A DNA stretch of 64,000 nt from Acanthacorydalis orientalis (Eukaryota; Arthropoda; Insecta; Megaloptera; Corydalidae), in NCBI GenBank assembly GCA_034766995.1, contig CM068313.1, positions 31,795,325 through 31,859,324 on the forward strand. The letters run 5' to 3'. The position numbers and the translations under genes are program-made. The notes beneath the pieces are model-generated. The model made no database searches, was not told the origin of the DNA, and saw only the letters and a program-made list of their open reading frames with translations. This document shows, piece by piece, positions 27,334-41,580 of this stretch (positions within the stretch are counted from its first letter, which is position 1; each line of letters opens with the position of its first letter).

Positions 27334-27964
27334 TTATGTTTATCAAATATATAAATCAAATAAAAAAATCTGTCAAAAGTTCTTCTTTTAAAAAAACGAA
27401 TCAAAATTAATATTTAAATTAAGTAAATAAATAATTATAAAACACCTTACATTGAAATTATGTTATTAAAAAAATAATGTAAAAATAATTCAATTTATTG
27501 TATTATCATAACTGATAATAAAATTTAAGGTTTTAATTTGTCGTATTTCAAATATAATTTATGAGATAATATCTGTTATAGAAATTGTAACAATCATTTC
27601 TTTTTCATTTCCTTTAAAATAATAAATCGCAAATACAATTAACATTTAATTTTTATTACCTTAAAAAATTTCAACATGAAGAATTTTGATAATAACGATA
27701 TTTTTATTAATTATGATACGATACTGTTTTGAATAATTTCAAACCTATATATGAAAAAATGTGTTAACGGAATGATTGATCACAGAAACAGGATGTTATT
27801 AAAAATAAAATATTCACTGTTATTATTTTTCATTCGACGACATGTTTCGTACGTAAAATATAAAAAAATGATAGCATATTTTTCTGTATTCAAATTAAAA
27901 TATAACATTTATTTGATATTGTTATAAATTTCAATGATAATAAACGAAAAATATATTTTATACA

Positions 27965-27967
<3 letters not shown>

Positions 27968-28017
<50 letters not shown>

Positions 28018-28023
28018 ATATAT
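27968..28023. repeat. Compound (TA)n(TG)n microsatellite
   Basis: About 34 bp of TA followed by about 17 bp of TG. Confidence 0.95.
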
Positions 28024-28816
28024 CAAAGTGATCATTTAACTAATCAAAAGAAATCTGTTTTTTCTCGATAAAGAAACATGTTTAAATTTAACATTTTACT
28101 TTGAAAAATAATAGATATTATTTGTACATGAAAATGTTATCAATCTTATAATGTGTTTATGTACGTAGTTAGTAATAAATTTAATTATTGATTATAAAGA
28201 AGAAGAAGGAAATCATTGTAGAATTTATTATTAAAAAAATTATATATTTATAGAAAAAAAAACACTACAATAAAAAATAATAATAATTTACTCCCTACAG
28301 TTATTGCATCCCAAAAGATATCAAAAAGTAATGAAGAGTAAGAATAACAGAAATACACGTAAAGCAAGGACGCAGCGATATACGAAAATTGGTTAAGAGT
28401 TAAATATTGTGTCTGCATTGGGATTTGGGACCTTCGTTGCCTTTTAGCTATAATGTATTGTGAACGGCACTGTTTATTGTTTACCAATGTTATATTTTGT
28501 TCTAGCCATGCTGTGATTTCTTCTTTGCAACATAACATAAAAATACATTATGTCTGTATAAACTACCGTTGAGTATTCGTGAATGTAATTTTGATGTGTT
28601 TGTTATATAGCGGAATATTCGTTCGTACGTTTAGTTTTCTTATCACAACTCTCATGTACATAGGAAATGATATATTTTTTATTCGCATTTGACAAATGTT
28701 TTAAATGTTTCTACAGTAAATGTCTGCTGTGAAACAGAATGCTAAATTAAGGCGATTGAAAATAACAGTTTTAATTATTATTTATTTTTTTCTGTACAGA
28801 TCGAAATATACGCTTA

Positions 28817-28854
<38 letters not shown>

Positions 28855-28952
28855 TTTGTAATCATACTACGATAAGAACAATATCTTCGTAATAATTATA
28901 TGTCAAAAATTTAAACTCCAATTCAAAAGCATTCGTTTACTTTCCTGATACG

Positions 28953-28953
28953 C

Positions 28954-29021
<68 letters not shown>

Positions 29022-29022
29022 G
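28953..29022. repeat. (TA)n microsatellite
   Basis: About 70 bp with a few single interruptions. Confidence 0.95.
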
Positions 29023-30337
29023 TAAATACAAAATAAGGTACTACAAAATATGTATCGTTCTCTAGAAGGCAGACATTTTTAAGGAATATTTTTATTAATA
29101 TCTTTTATTGAGTTGAATATCGATGAACGTTCTATAGTATAAAGAATAATACGTATGATAGAAAAATTAACCACTAAATAGACTAAATATAGAATACTGG
29201 AAAAAAATTAATAACAGGATAAATATTTGTAGGAATTTAAATCAATAAAAGATTTTAAAAACGTCTTTTTTTCACAATATCCTCCCTTGAAGAGGACGAT
29301 ATACGTATTTATACCTAGTTCATAATGTATACAAATTTTTTGTGCTTAAATGAATTTTTTATATAATAAATCATTATGAAAACATATACTATAAAGAAAC
29401 TAATAATTTGGTTTTTAAAATCAGATATTAAAAAATTTTTTCAACACTATCAACAAGTTGTACATTAATGTAATTTAATTTGAAGAGATATATTTTTGAA
29501 GGTTGTTTTCATCTATAATTACATAATATATACGTATAAATTACTTATATTATATAACAAAAACTTATTCTCTTTTTTCTATATCATGAGTGGAATACAA
29601 ATGAATTCAGATACTTGTAATATATATGAGAGAAAAAGCACTGATAATAATTGTAATGATAGAATAACGATTATAGTAAATAAACATGAGTGAAAAGTAA
29701 ACTTACCACTTTCGGTGGAATGAAAATAATTATTGTTAACAAACTCTTGACTATAGTAAAAATGACAGAAAAAAGATATCTTTATTGGATAGTTGGGATT
29801 ATAAATATTTCTAGATGATATAAACTACATACTATCAGTAACAAAACTTTTCATATGTACTTACAAATCTTCTTTCTATACAATACAGCATATCATATGA
29901 CAGACGTCGATGCCACTACAAATAAAATTGTATAAGTGTAATGCGAAATGTGGAGTCGAAAAAGTACTAACATAAAGTTATTTATATATTAAACGAAAAC
30001 CATATTTTAACTTTAATGTTCTTCTTCTTTAAATACACACTGCGAAAATAATCAGAATGACTAAAAATTGATTATATGTATATTAAAAATTATACAGTAA
30101 TCAATGATTTACTGAAAATTGTTTCCTTTAGATATTTGTTCACTAACAACCGTTTATAGAAAAATGTATCTTAGTAAAAAAAACTATTTATTAAATTTTG
30201 ATGATAATGTGATAAATGTTATCAATAAATATTGTCCTTGTAACTTTTAATGGAAAATAACACATTTCAGAAAATTGCACTCATATTTACGATGTTCTTA
30301 TAAATATTTTTGTGTATAGTCGTTTCCATTTTAATAA

Positions 30338-30395
30338 TATATGTATATATATATATATATATGTATGTATATATAAATATATATATACATCTATT

Positions 30396-30431
<36 letters not shown>

Positions 30432-30451
30432 CATATATATATACACATATG
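30338..30451. repeat. Interrupted TA/TG tract
   Basis: Alternating TA with ATGTA, AAATA and ACATC interruptions; strongly self-complementary as a whole. Confidence 0.9.
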
Positions 30452-31001
30452 TTAAAGAGTAATATTAAAAGAATTCTGTTGTACATGTATTTTGTTTTAA
30501 CTTTGATCTTTTCCTTTATTGTTGAAATAAACAAATTGATTTTCTTATTTTTTTAAGTTTAAAATAATATAATTATCTATACTAAATTATAAATATAAAA
30601 TACTTTCTAAGTTTTTCCATAATTATTTTATTAATTTTATTTAACTGGGCACTCCTGATTACTTAAATATTTAATTAAAAAATAAAATTGTATTTATTTA
30701 TAAAAATTAAATATCTTAAAATGAAAAAAAAATGATTGCATTAAAAAATAATATATTTTTTATATTTATTATAGCAATAAAATTATGTATGTTTTAGCAA
30801 TATTTTGAATATTTATACTATCTACTGGAAGACAACAAATGTGGAAAAAATCAGTTACGTTTGCTATTTTTATGAAACAGTAATTTTCTTTATATCCATC
30901 CTTGCTCGGCCACAATTCAATATAAGAATCATAAAAATAAACATTTTTATATAGTTTCAGTACTATATTTCAGATACGTATATATAGTACTTAAAATAAG
31001 A

Positions 31002-31003
<2 letters not shown>

Positions 31004-31063
<60 letters not shown>
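31004..31063. repeat. (TA)n microsatellite
   Basis: About 60 bp. Confidence 0.95.
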
Positions 31064-31064
<1 letters not shown>

Positions 31065-31711
31065 TATTTTAATTTTTTGAACAGTCTGGAATCAATTTAC
31101 ATACAAAATAAATTTGTAAATTTTCTCTTAATTATATCAGATTAAATAAAAATATATTAAATCAGACATCTGTCAATTGATAAATAAATAAATTTCATAC
31201 AATTAAATACGTTAAAAATATAAAATATTAGTAATAATACATAAAATTTATAAGTTAAATTCTCGTTATTTTTTTCAAAAAAAAAAAAAAATAACAAACC
31301 GTAAGACTCCATAATTCAAACTTTTATCTTATTTTTTGTATTTTTAAATACTTTTTATGTAGTGTGATCTTTAAACTTTACAATCATTTTTACTAAATGT
31401 AAGAGAGATTTTTTATTTCCACTTTTACTGCTTAACTTATAATTAATTAAAATTGATAAAGTCATACGGTTGGTGATTTTTTGAATAAAACTTATTATTT
31501 TTATCCCTAAATGAACAAATGCAAAATTTCAACTCATAACATCCAGAAGCAATAATCAATTAATTCATATACTGACTCTATTAGTAATTTATTAATGTTC
31601 ATTGAATTAATTTATATTATTTTAATTATTAGAAAAAACACAGATGTTTGTGTATATATATATATATATATATATATACTTATGTGTATTTGCTTATTTA
31701 TGTCTAATGTG

Positions 31712-31748
<37 letters not shown>

Positions 31749-31779
31749 CTCACGTATAAGTATTACTCAATTCGTATTC

Positions 31780-32230
31780 AAGGCACATTGTCATATGACC
31801 CGTGTAAAGCCACGAAATGAAATTATCTGAAAATCTTCCGATGCGTAGCTCTCTGCCGCCATCACGTGATACCGATATCAGAGACCACAAAAGAGATTTG
31901 GCATCCGCAATAGTATCAAGCGCGGCGTCTGTAACATCGGTGGGTCGCGATAGTCGCTACGAGGGGGTCTGTAGATGGATAGTGGCTATGGACGGGGCAA
32001 GAGAGGTATTGGCTGTGTGGGGCGGACGTCAGGCAGGAAAAAATCCTCTGCAATCTTCTTGTTAACAGACGCGTTCCACAAAACCCTAGACATTAACCTT
32101 ATAGTGCACGGATTCGCGACGATATAATGTTACTACTGGTTCGAATTCCAAACAAATTCGATTATAGGATTTATTGAGTTGTTCAGTTCGAATCGGTACG
32201 TAATCGGAATACCTTGTTTTATATACTCGT
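31780..32230 (+). other. GC-rich island with an 82-codon frame
   Basis: The most GC-rich stretch of intron 1, with CG-rich words around 31910-32030 and G-rich sequence near 31990-32040. A + strand frame (31817-32065) begins MKLSENLPMRSSLPP and has no membrane segment or known motif. It could be an exon, but frames stay open by chance when AT content drops. More likely a regulatory island. Confidence 0.25.
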
Positions 32231-32448
32231 CTCATATATTTTTATATACTTGTTTCTTAACACTGTTTATTAACAGTTTTCTTGAAGATAACCTTATAGT
32301 TACGTCAAAATATATGTTGAAACAATGAATTTTAATCAAAGCAATAAAAGTTGATATTATAAAGAACAACAAAATGCTCTTGGTTCTTTGGCTTTACAAT
32401 TAAATTATTTCCTTTAACATGAAAACAGTTCTGACATTTTAAAAGTAG

Positions 32449-32487
<39 letters not shown>

Positions 32488-33190
32488 TGTAATATCTTAT
32501 GAATATTATTAATTATTCTTACAAATATTAATCTTATGTACATGACTTCGCTTTCTAGATACATAACCGATGTGTCAGTATTCAACTTATATGAAATAAT
32601 AATTTATATACAGTCATTTAAAACTTATTACAATAATGTCATATTGTACATGTAAATTAAAAAATATTCATATTTTTTTATGTTTTTTGTGTTTCGGAAA
32701 CAGAATATGAAGCAAGTTTGTAATAAATTCATAAAAAATTTCAATCAACAATGTACACAATTTAATTTCAATATTTTTTTAGAATTTTATCATAAATAAT
32801 AGTTTTATGTAAAATAATTTATACGGTTATGACGAAAAATTATTAGTTAATAATAATGAGTTCTTGTTTTTTTTTTAAATTCCAATGAAAAAAGAAAATA
32901 TATTAAATATAAATTTCAAATATAAAACATATTGTTATTTAAATATAAGACACAAGAATTTAAATGTTATATATTTTTTTATTATATTCTATTACTACTA
33001 CTAATATTTATTTTTTAAATAAAATATTTTATTGTAGTAAGATAAGTTTCAGATTAAAATAAAAATAAATATAATTATCAATACTGTGATATTAAAAATT
33101 ATACAATATACAAATTTAATTTCCAAGCTTTCAGATGAGAAACAAATTGTAAACGTCTGCTCTCAAACAATTTTATTTTACATGATTGCA

Positions 33191-33233
<43 letters not shown>

Positions 33234-33653
33234 CAAACAATTTGTAATCAAATATACATTTATTTCAATTGAATTTATTACCAAATATAAAAAAAATACA
33301 TGATATATCTTATATACCTGTAAGTTTTCAGCAATTGTAATCTTGTAGTATGTTTAAAGTAGACCAAGCAAAAAACAATTACAATTAACATAACTACATG
33401 TATAAAAGCGAATTTTTTGCTTAACGAATTTATTAAAATTATTTCTTAATATAAACGAAGGATATCAAAAATTTATTATAAAATGTTATACTGGGATAAA
33501 TATATCACCGACAATTATATTTAATAATGTTTTAAATGTTATACTTTCATATTTTCTGTAAAAGAATAGAAAGCAGGAAATTGAGCTGTTTTAATAACAG
33601 ATATACAGTTCAGTGATTCAGTATGAAAGAAATAATTTGAAACGTTAGTAGTA

Positions 33654-33778
33654 GGAGGTTGCATTGAAACGCGCTGTTCACGTGTAGATGACTTTAGAAA
33701 GCGAATATGTTTTCACACATTTTGTTATTGAAATAAATGCTCAGAGAATACGAAAAAAGCGGCTTTTAATGCAACCTT

Positions 33779-33779
<1 letters not shown>
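33654..33779. mobile_element. Probable short MITE with AGGTTGCATT inverted ends
   Basis: AGGTTGCATT at 33656-33665 is repeated inverted at 33768-33777. The match continues inward at about 7 of 11 positions. TA dinucleotides lie just outside both ends and a long TA tract follows at 33782. AGGTTG is a common mariner terminal motif. The interior has one open frame that looks like no transposase I know. Likely a small non-autonomous mariner derivative, but one 126-bp example is not decisive. Confidence 0.5.
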
Positions 33780-33781
<2 letters not shown>

Positions 33782-33841
<60 letters not shown>

Positions 33842-33845
33842 ATAT
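33782..33845. repeat. (TA)n microsatellite next to a MITE end
   Basis: About 64 bp with one TTTA interruption. It abuts the right end of the inverted-repeat element at 33654-33779. Confidence 0.95.
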
Positions 33846-34337
33846 GCGAGTATGTATTAATAACAGTAATTACCAAACGAACAACAAATAAAAAAATCTT
33901 GATTATTAGTTTTGAATGGCACAAATTAAATTTCACAAAATTCAATTAACTGTTTTAAACTTCAATAAAACGTGTGACCGCTCTAACAAGTAGATGAGCG
34001 CACAATCCGTACCGACATGTACACACACACACACATCCGGACACTTTACACACACACTTATACGTACATACATGCGACTTTACATTTAAGGCAACTATGA
34101 GTTCCGCCTCTTGGTTCCGTTGTCATCATAGTAGTTGTATTAGTTCTGTTGGCTTCTCTCATCACAACATTTTGCCTCTTTACAGCGTGATAAACGCGAA
34201 TTGGTGCCTTGATCTGAGCGAAAACATTAGTCAGGTGGATTTGAACGGAGAATGAGCCAGTCTGCAGTCTCACTCGTGGCAACAAGCGCTTATATTCCCC
34301 ACATCGTGATTTTGATTCATATGAGTTTTCTTATGTA

Positions 34338-34341
<4 letters not shown>

Positions 34342-34401
<60 letters not shown>

Positions 34402-34418
34402 TATATACACATATATAT
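34342..34418. repeat. (TA)n microsatellite
   Basis: About 77 bp, with CA interruptions towards the 3' end. Confidence 0.95.
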
Positions 34419-34535
34419 GAACTGTTATTTCTTTATAATGTAATATTATTTTTCTTTTGTTTATCCAATTTATGACTGATTTTTATAAAATATATTTATA
34501 ACTTATTTACCAAACGAAAATAATCATAGAGCGTG

Positions 34536-34646
<111 letters not shown>

Positions 34647-35874
34647 CAATTATTTTAATTCTATATCATTTAATATTGTATTTAAACCGAAATTTTCTAG
34701 ATAAGACAAAATATGACACACAAAATTGTAATGTTCTATTTGTGGTTTTCTTTCCCTCAGTTTTCTATGTCTCTTCTATATCTATTATCCTAAAATGTTA
34801 ATAATTCTTTTTTCTTTACAAACATTATTAATGATAAAGAAAATTGTATTCTATATCATTTTTGAGTGGATATTTTTTAACTTCATTTGTCCATATATGT
34901 ACGAAAGATATGGTTGTATTCAATATAATTATTTCTTGTCTTTGGCTCATCAAAAATATATGAAATAATAAAAAGTACTTATACAATCGAAACAAAATTT
35001 CTCGTACTTTGAATCCATATCCATTATTATATAGCTTCGCCTTTCTAAAATTGGCACTCGTTTAGTCATATTCTCATAGATATACACCTCTTCATACTCA
35101 CTGAATAACAAACATAGTAACAATAAATGGAATTATAGTTAGTAAACACGCGAGTAATTAAAATTACAATTTATTTTATTGCTCAAGTTATATTTCAAAT
35201 TTTTCTTTTTTTTTCCAATAAACCAAAATAATAAAGTAAAATAAAAAATACATAATTTTTTTTATTATCAAGAAAAAGAAAAAAAAATTGTTAGAAGCAT
35301 AATTCTTATTCTTGACATATCGACATCATTGTCTTCCTGATAGTACCGTGCAGAGAGATACTCAGTATATAAAACACAGAGTTGTGTTCATGAAACATTT
35401 TAATCTACGTATTTGTTGTATTTTCTAACTTAACAGACCATATCTGACCTATTATTTAACAAATCATATTCTTGTTGATCATCAACGTTTGGCAAAAGTT
35501 TATATTTGCTCCAAGTTTCCTCATTCATTTTGTTTATTTTTCATTTAATATTTTTTATATTAAACACTATAAAGCATTGTAGTTCTGTTCTATGTAATCA
35601 TATGACTAAAAAAATCATATTATTGGTGTAACCATTTGTAATATAATTCTCAATAATTACAATTTATTAAATTTTTCTTAATTTTATTGTATAGCTTTTT
35701 TTAAATCAGTAATATTAAAAAATATACTTACATGATTAAAAAATAAGATAAACAATATAATATTTCCTCTAGTCGCACTATGAACTGTAATTTTCAAATA
35801 AAAATATAATACCCCAAAATAGAGATAATTTATTCAACTGTAATACTATTTTAATAAGCATTTTTATACATTTT

Positions 35875-35882
<8 letters not shown>

Positions 35883-35937
<55 letters not shown>

Positions 35938-35939
35938 TA
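35883..35939. repeat. (TA)n microsatellite
   Basis: About 45 bp of TA ending in a CA-containing part. Confidence 0.9.
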
Positions 35940-38489
35940 ACTATTACTCTTTATGTAGATACGATTTTTATTCATTATACTAGACATATAATAAATATCT
36001 ATTAAATATCCACTTTTATTACATTGATGAAATGTTTTATTCCACTGTAGGAGAATAAAAGGTTAATTGGATTATACGCTAAATTTTTTTATTTGATACA
36101 TTTTTGTCATTTATTATTCAAATGGCATTTAATTCTTACTTACAATAATTAAAAGATTTGGAATGGAAATAAATTTCAGTTTTAAAATACGAGTATATGT
36201 AAAAATTATAATTCCTTATCTTTTTTATTTTTAAAATTTTTTTTTGAACCATATTTGATTTTTTATTGTTTATTTGGTTTAAATTAAATATATAAAACTG
36301 TACTTAATTTGAAAATATCAAAATATTTATATTAAGTTTTATTTATTTGTATCCCTTCAATATTGTTTAAAAAAAGACAATGAACTATACTTTCTTTTAT
36401 TATGAATAAAATTAAACAAAAAGAAAACTCCACCAATAATAAATATTTAACTCTAACAATAATTAATATTTAAATTTTATCATTCAATATATCATAAATT
36501 TGATTGGAAATTCATGTAAATTTTGTATAACCAAAGCACAAAATATATAATAAAAGAAAAAGAACTAGTGCTAATTATATAAATATAATAAATAAATTAC
36601 TTCAACATTTCAGAAATTTTGTTAATATTCATGTATCATTTCTTACTTTATGTTATTTTGACTTTTAGATCTCGGTCTACTGTCTTTGGTTTGTTTATTT
36701 ATTTTTAGAATATGTTATTAGGGTCGTATTAAAAAGTACACAATATTAAAATAAAATGTTTAAAATCGGCACTTTTTATGAAAAATAGTCTGTGTATCTG
36801 TACATAAAAAAATAGAATAAAATCATAGTCAACCAATTCTCAAGAGTTAAAGTCTTCGTAAGCGCACAATTCCAGACCAACAGGCAATATCGTCTCAAAG
36901 GAGTTGCAATAGTACTAACTCGACATTAGCCCTTGTCATGTCATCAGTCGAGGTGTCACAGCAGCACGTTGCTCTCGTTGCTCTGCCTTCTCTTTGTACG
37001 CATGCATTCCATCCCATACCGTGTACTTTCTGACGTTTCGCGTGAGAATACCATTGAACAGTGCGGTGTGGTAACAAGATACACGTGCTATTTGAAAACA
37101 GTAAGAGTAAAAGAGACGAAATATGGCCCGGTTCACGTGGATAAATTATCTTGTAAACGGTCGAATTAGTCACATAAGAAAATGCGGCATGCTCTTCAGT
37201 TCAGCATGCAATAAAGCGATCATCAGTCACTGACTTGAACTATTTGAGTGTTGTATACGCGAAAAGATGACTTTGTTGTAAATTAATTTTTAATATATTA
37301 TAATTGATTAGAACGCATCCCCTATGAAAAAAACTTCTGAAAGGAAATTGATTCCATACTATTTGTTTTTATATCAAAGGTATTCTCTGTATAATCACAA
37401 ATGAATTTTATTTACATTTTATATGTTGAAAAAATTTAAAAAGTAAGAAATTAGTCAAAAAATATTACATATAATTATTTCTTTTTTAAATTTATTTTTG
37501 ATATTTGATTTGTTTAATATTGATCGTTCATTGGAAAAAAGTAAATTTCGAAAAAAAATATAAATGATATATAACTATTATTCGTTCAGGAAATATAAGA
37601 ATACAATAAAAAATTATAAATTTAATAAAACAAATATGGATAATAATAATTAAAAATTAAATAATTTATCAGTGATATTAATCAATTAGTTCATTAAAAT
37701 AATAGAAAATAAATAAATATGTGATTAACTTATATATAACACCAGTTAGTTTTTTTCTAGAAATGAGAAATTCGAAAAAAATACGATATTCACTTTTTTA
37801 ATATATATATATATATACAATAATATAAATTCATCACATGAGATTTTATTTACAAATTATACAGAAATATTTTCAAAAATAATGCAGTCAATGTCATGCT
37901 TAACCTATATTTTTCAAACATCGTATATAAGAAATATATGTTTAAATATCTAAAAAAAGGGAAAATAATGAAAACAAATATATATTATGACAATTAATCT
38001 TCTGAGATATTACGAATAAAATAAACCACAATTAAAATATTTGTGGAAATCTGGAATTACAACAATATTTAAAAATAATGTTCTAAAAACATATATAGTT
38101 CTTAACACATTTTATAGTGCTATTCTTTAGACTAAATTATTATACTGCTAAACAGAATAAAATATTAAAATGTTTTACAAAATAAAAATATGTTATTATC
38201 AACATTCAGTGAGTAAAAATTTATATGTATATATATAACAAAATGTTTTCCCTCTTCACTTTTTAACTTGTTTTTATTTACTTCACTTATTTAATGACAA
38301 ATAACAAATGATATAAAAAAAATAATGAAACAAACAATTGCAATTATGCAGTGTTTTCAAAATGATAAATTGTTTGAAAATATAATAAATCTATTAATCA
38401 CGTATCTAATAAATCCTATTTAGCAATTCTAGACTACTAAAAAATTGCAAAAATTCGTACAATCATGTAAAGTTTATTAGATTGAAACA

Positions 38490-38492
<3 letters not shown>

Positions 38493-38543
<51 letters not shown>
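38493..38543. repeat. (TA)n microsatellite
   Basis: About 51 bp. Confidence 0.95.
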
Positions 38544-38545
<2 letters not shown>

Positions 38546-39680
38546 AATGCTTGTGTATTTCGTTTATTGTTGAGGAGGTAACAACATGTAAGTGTTTATA
38601 AGTCTTTATACTAAAATCTTAAATAAATTTCGTATAATTCGGTTTTACACACGGTTATAAATCTTTAATTTCTTCCACACAAAAACATACTCCTTCGCAG
38701 TCCACTGTACAAAGATATATATCTTTCTTCGACCAACATATAAACCCTATACTTATCCCACCTCATCAGTGTTATTAACAGCTCTCTGGCCTGATTCCGT
38801 TTGCAACAAACACGAATTTATTTCAAAACAAAGACAAATATACATACTCCGACATTGCACTACAGTCGTCTCTGTTTGTGTATTCGATTTATCGCGTATT
38901 ATAGTCGTTTCACAGCTACAGCTACTAACAGACTACAAACATTACTCGAAGTCCGGATGGGAAATGGGTAGAGGCAATGCGAAAGCCATGTTTCCGGCGA
39001 TGGCCGTTCGTTCCCCTGTTTATTGTTGAGGATGCCACTAAAAATAATAGCGCGTCGAATGCCCCAATGTTCGCCTCATATATAGACTTCTATGGGTGTG
39101 GATAAGTGTTCCAGTATTCGATTCTTTGTGAAAAATTAGAATATTGATCGCGTTAACAAAAATAATGTTTTATCATTGTGTCCAAGAAAACCATTATCAG
39201 ATGAAGTCTACGTATCTACAAGAATTAATAACCGAAATGTTATTTCCTTGGGAAATATCTCACGCTTAATATGTTTTTAATTATTATTTGTAAGTGTTTT
39301 AAGAAAGTAATTAAATGATTTATCGATACAGAAAACTTAAAATTGTACTTTATCAAAATATAATTTACACCTTAAGAAATAACAATTTGTAAAAATTTAA
39401 TTAACTTTTGTCAATAATTAATTGTAAATATAATTTTTATTACAACAGAGTATTATTTATGAAATTTTACCTACTAAAGTACTTTAATCTTAAGTTTTAA
39501 TTTCACACTTCTTGGAATTCTTCCAGGAAAAAATGTAATTATATTCTTTTATTGAATGTATATATATATATATTCTTACAATGTATAGATTCTTAATTTT
39601 ATATTTAACAAACATACAATTTCAATTTTAAATATTTACATTTTCTGATATTTATATTATATTGGTTAAAATCGACTCAA

Positions 39681-39681
<1 letters not shown>

Positions 39682-39729
<48 letters not shown>
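39682..39729. repeat. (TA)n microsatellite
   Basis: About 48 bp. Confidence 0.95.
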
Positions 39730-39732
<3 letters not shown>

Positions 39733-40570
39733 TATTAAAAGCAGCTATTTATTTTGAACAATAAAAATCCGATATAAATTAATTTAAGTATAATTTTATA
39801 AAGTTTTTCAATAGTTAATTTAAGAACAAATACTAATTTTAAAAATCCCGGAACGGTTTAATCATCGTTTCTGAATATAAACCTTAATTAAGAAAAAAAA
39901 CTATAGTATTAAAATATTTAGCTTAAAAAAATCCTCTACTCTTTAAATCTATTTTAAAAAATAGTAGACATTAAATCAATATTGTTTTCAATTATTTTAA
40001 ACCAGTATAGAAATTTTAGTAACGAATTTAATAAAGTAATAAAAATAAATTTATTTTTAATGTTAATTATTAATAAACCTTTCTGTTTTGAAATATATAT
40101 TAATAATTAAATAAATGTATTAATATTTTTGAAAATTCTTTCATTATTTAAATAAAAAAGAATATTTTATTGTAAACATATAGTAAGGATAATATATTTT
40201 TAATTCAAGAGAAAATACTTTTTATTTTTTCCAACAAAAATATATTTTTTCAAAATTCCGAATATAATTTATGTAATGTAAGCAGTAAATGACTAGCATC
40301 GATTATTAGTCTGAGAACAACAAAAGCTTAAAATTATATTTGAGATATGAATTAGTATTTATAATCTCTTCGATTTTCTCTAATATAATATTTAACAGTA
40401 AATATGAATGTGAATTAAACATGACATACAATATTTAAGGAGTATGTTATCTTCTTAATAAAGTATTATGTTTTCGTTTACCGGTGATCATACTTTTAGT
40501 TCTTAGAAATATTTTATAATTTAGCATAGTAAATATCTATCTTAAGAAGTTTATATATATATATATATAT

Positions 40571-40717
40571 AGGGTGATTCAACTTAGGCTTCCACACGAT
40601 AATATTAAAAAATACATGTTTTCCCCATTTAGTATTTTAGTTTAATTGTGTTTTAAAAAAAACACCTCTGCGCCCTCTTTTAATACTACCATGTGGAAGC
40701 CTGAATTATATCACCCT
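40571..40717. mobile_element. 147-bp MITE-like element with 40-bp terminal inverted repeats
   Basis: The left arm (40571-40610) starts AGGGTGATTCAACTTAGG and the right arm (40678-40717) ends in the inverse, ATATCACCCT. The arms match at about 33 of 40 positions by eye, with most differences being transitions. The internal 67 bp has no coding frame. The element sits inside a TA microsatellite and is flanked by TATA on both sides, which fits TA target preference of Tc1/mariner-type transposases. Its own transposase is not in the window and the family is not recognised. Confidence 0.8.
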
Positions 40718-41309
40718 ATATATATGTATGTGTGTATGTGTGTGTGTTTGTGTAAAATTATTATATAATAAATGTACAATAGTTACCGAAATACAGAAAA
40801 TTTGCGAGATTATGGAAAATGAAAATTAATTTACAAACATCTGTTGGAATTATACAGAAAAAAAACAAATAAACCATTATCAACTAACGTGTTACTGATA
40901 GATATTTATATCAAAAAATCTAGATCATTAATCTAAAGACTTTCAGAAATAATAATTATTAAAAATTTTATAACATAATATATTTTTAAATACCATATAT
41001 ATCGATAAAATATTAGTATAAACTTTTTTTCTTTGCAAAAGGACAGAACACCTATTTTTAGATTTGAATATCAATTCATCTTATTTTTATAATTATTTTC
41101 ATTTAAATATTTGTACTTTTTAATGAAATTAATAAATAATGTCGATTTTATATATTTTTTACCTGATTAATGGATAATATTTCATATAATCATTTATCAT
41201 TTTTTTTAAAACATAAGAAGTATTACTAAATTATAAACGTGTTAGTTAAAAAACTATTTGATATTCTATAAAACAAAAACTTAAAAACTAGTACATATTC
41301 TTAAAGAAC

Positions 41310-41580
41310 TCTATGTTTTAGACGTGCAACATGTCGAAGTGGCACTATCAGTACGTAAAGTCACGTGCCGAAAACAATAAGTCATTGTATTAACGTTTGA
41401 TGATGATACTTTAGACGATTTCTTTTATATTATATCAGAAAATGATCCCCCAGACTGCAACACGTTCTGCTGGCGAACACATCCATAGATATAGTATTTT
41501 ATGTTTGCAAGAACTGTAGTAGTTTGAATAATAGAAAAACTGTAATGTGTTCTGCACTAAGGAAGTTGAACCAAACATGC
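41310..41580 (+). other. GC-balanced island with short coding-like runs
   Basis: Two short + strand frames lie here. One reads VLDVQHVEVALSVRKVTCRK and stops. Another reads FDDDTLDDFFYIISENDPP and stops at about 41490. Both are too short and unlinked to call a gene. They could be a worn transposon or retro-copy, or chance. Confidence 0.2.

Noticed and set aside
28248..28538. 96-codon minus-strand frame with hydrophobic C-terminus
   Set aside because: It starts in a GC-balanced island but ends in T/A-rich intron that translates to Leu/Phe/Val runs; no motif and no splice support.
34058..34285. 75-codon minus-strand frame
   Set aside because: Open because of locally lower AT content; no recognisable domain and no splice sites that would make it an exon.
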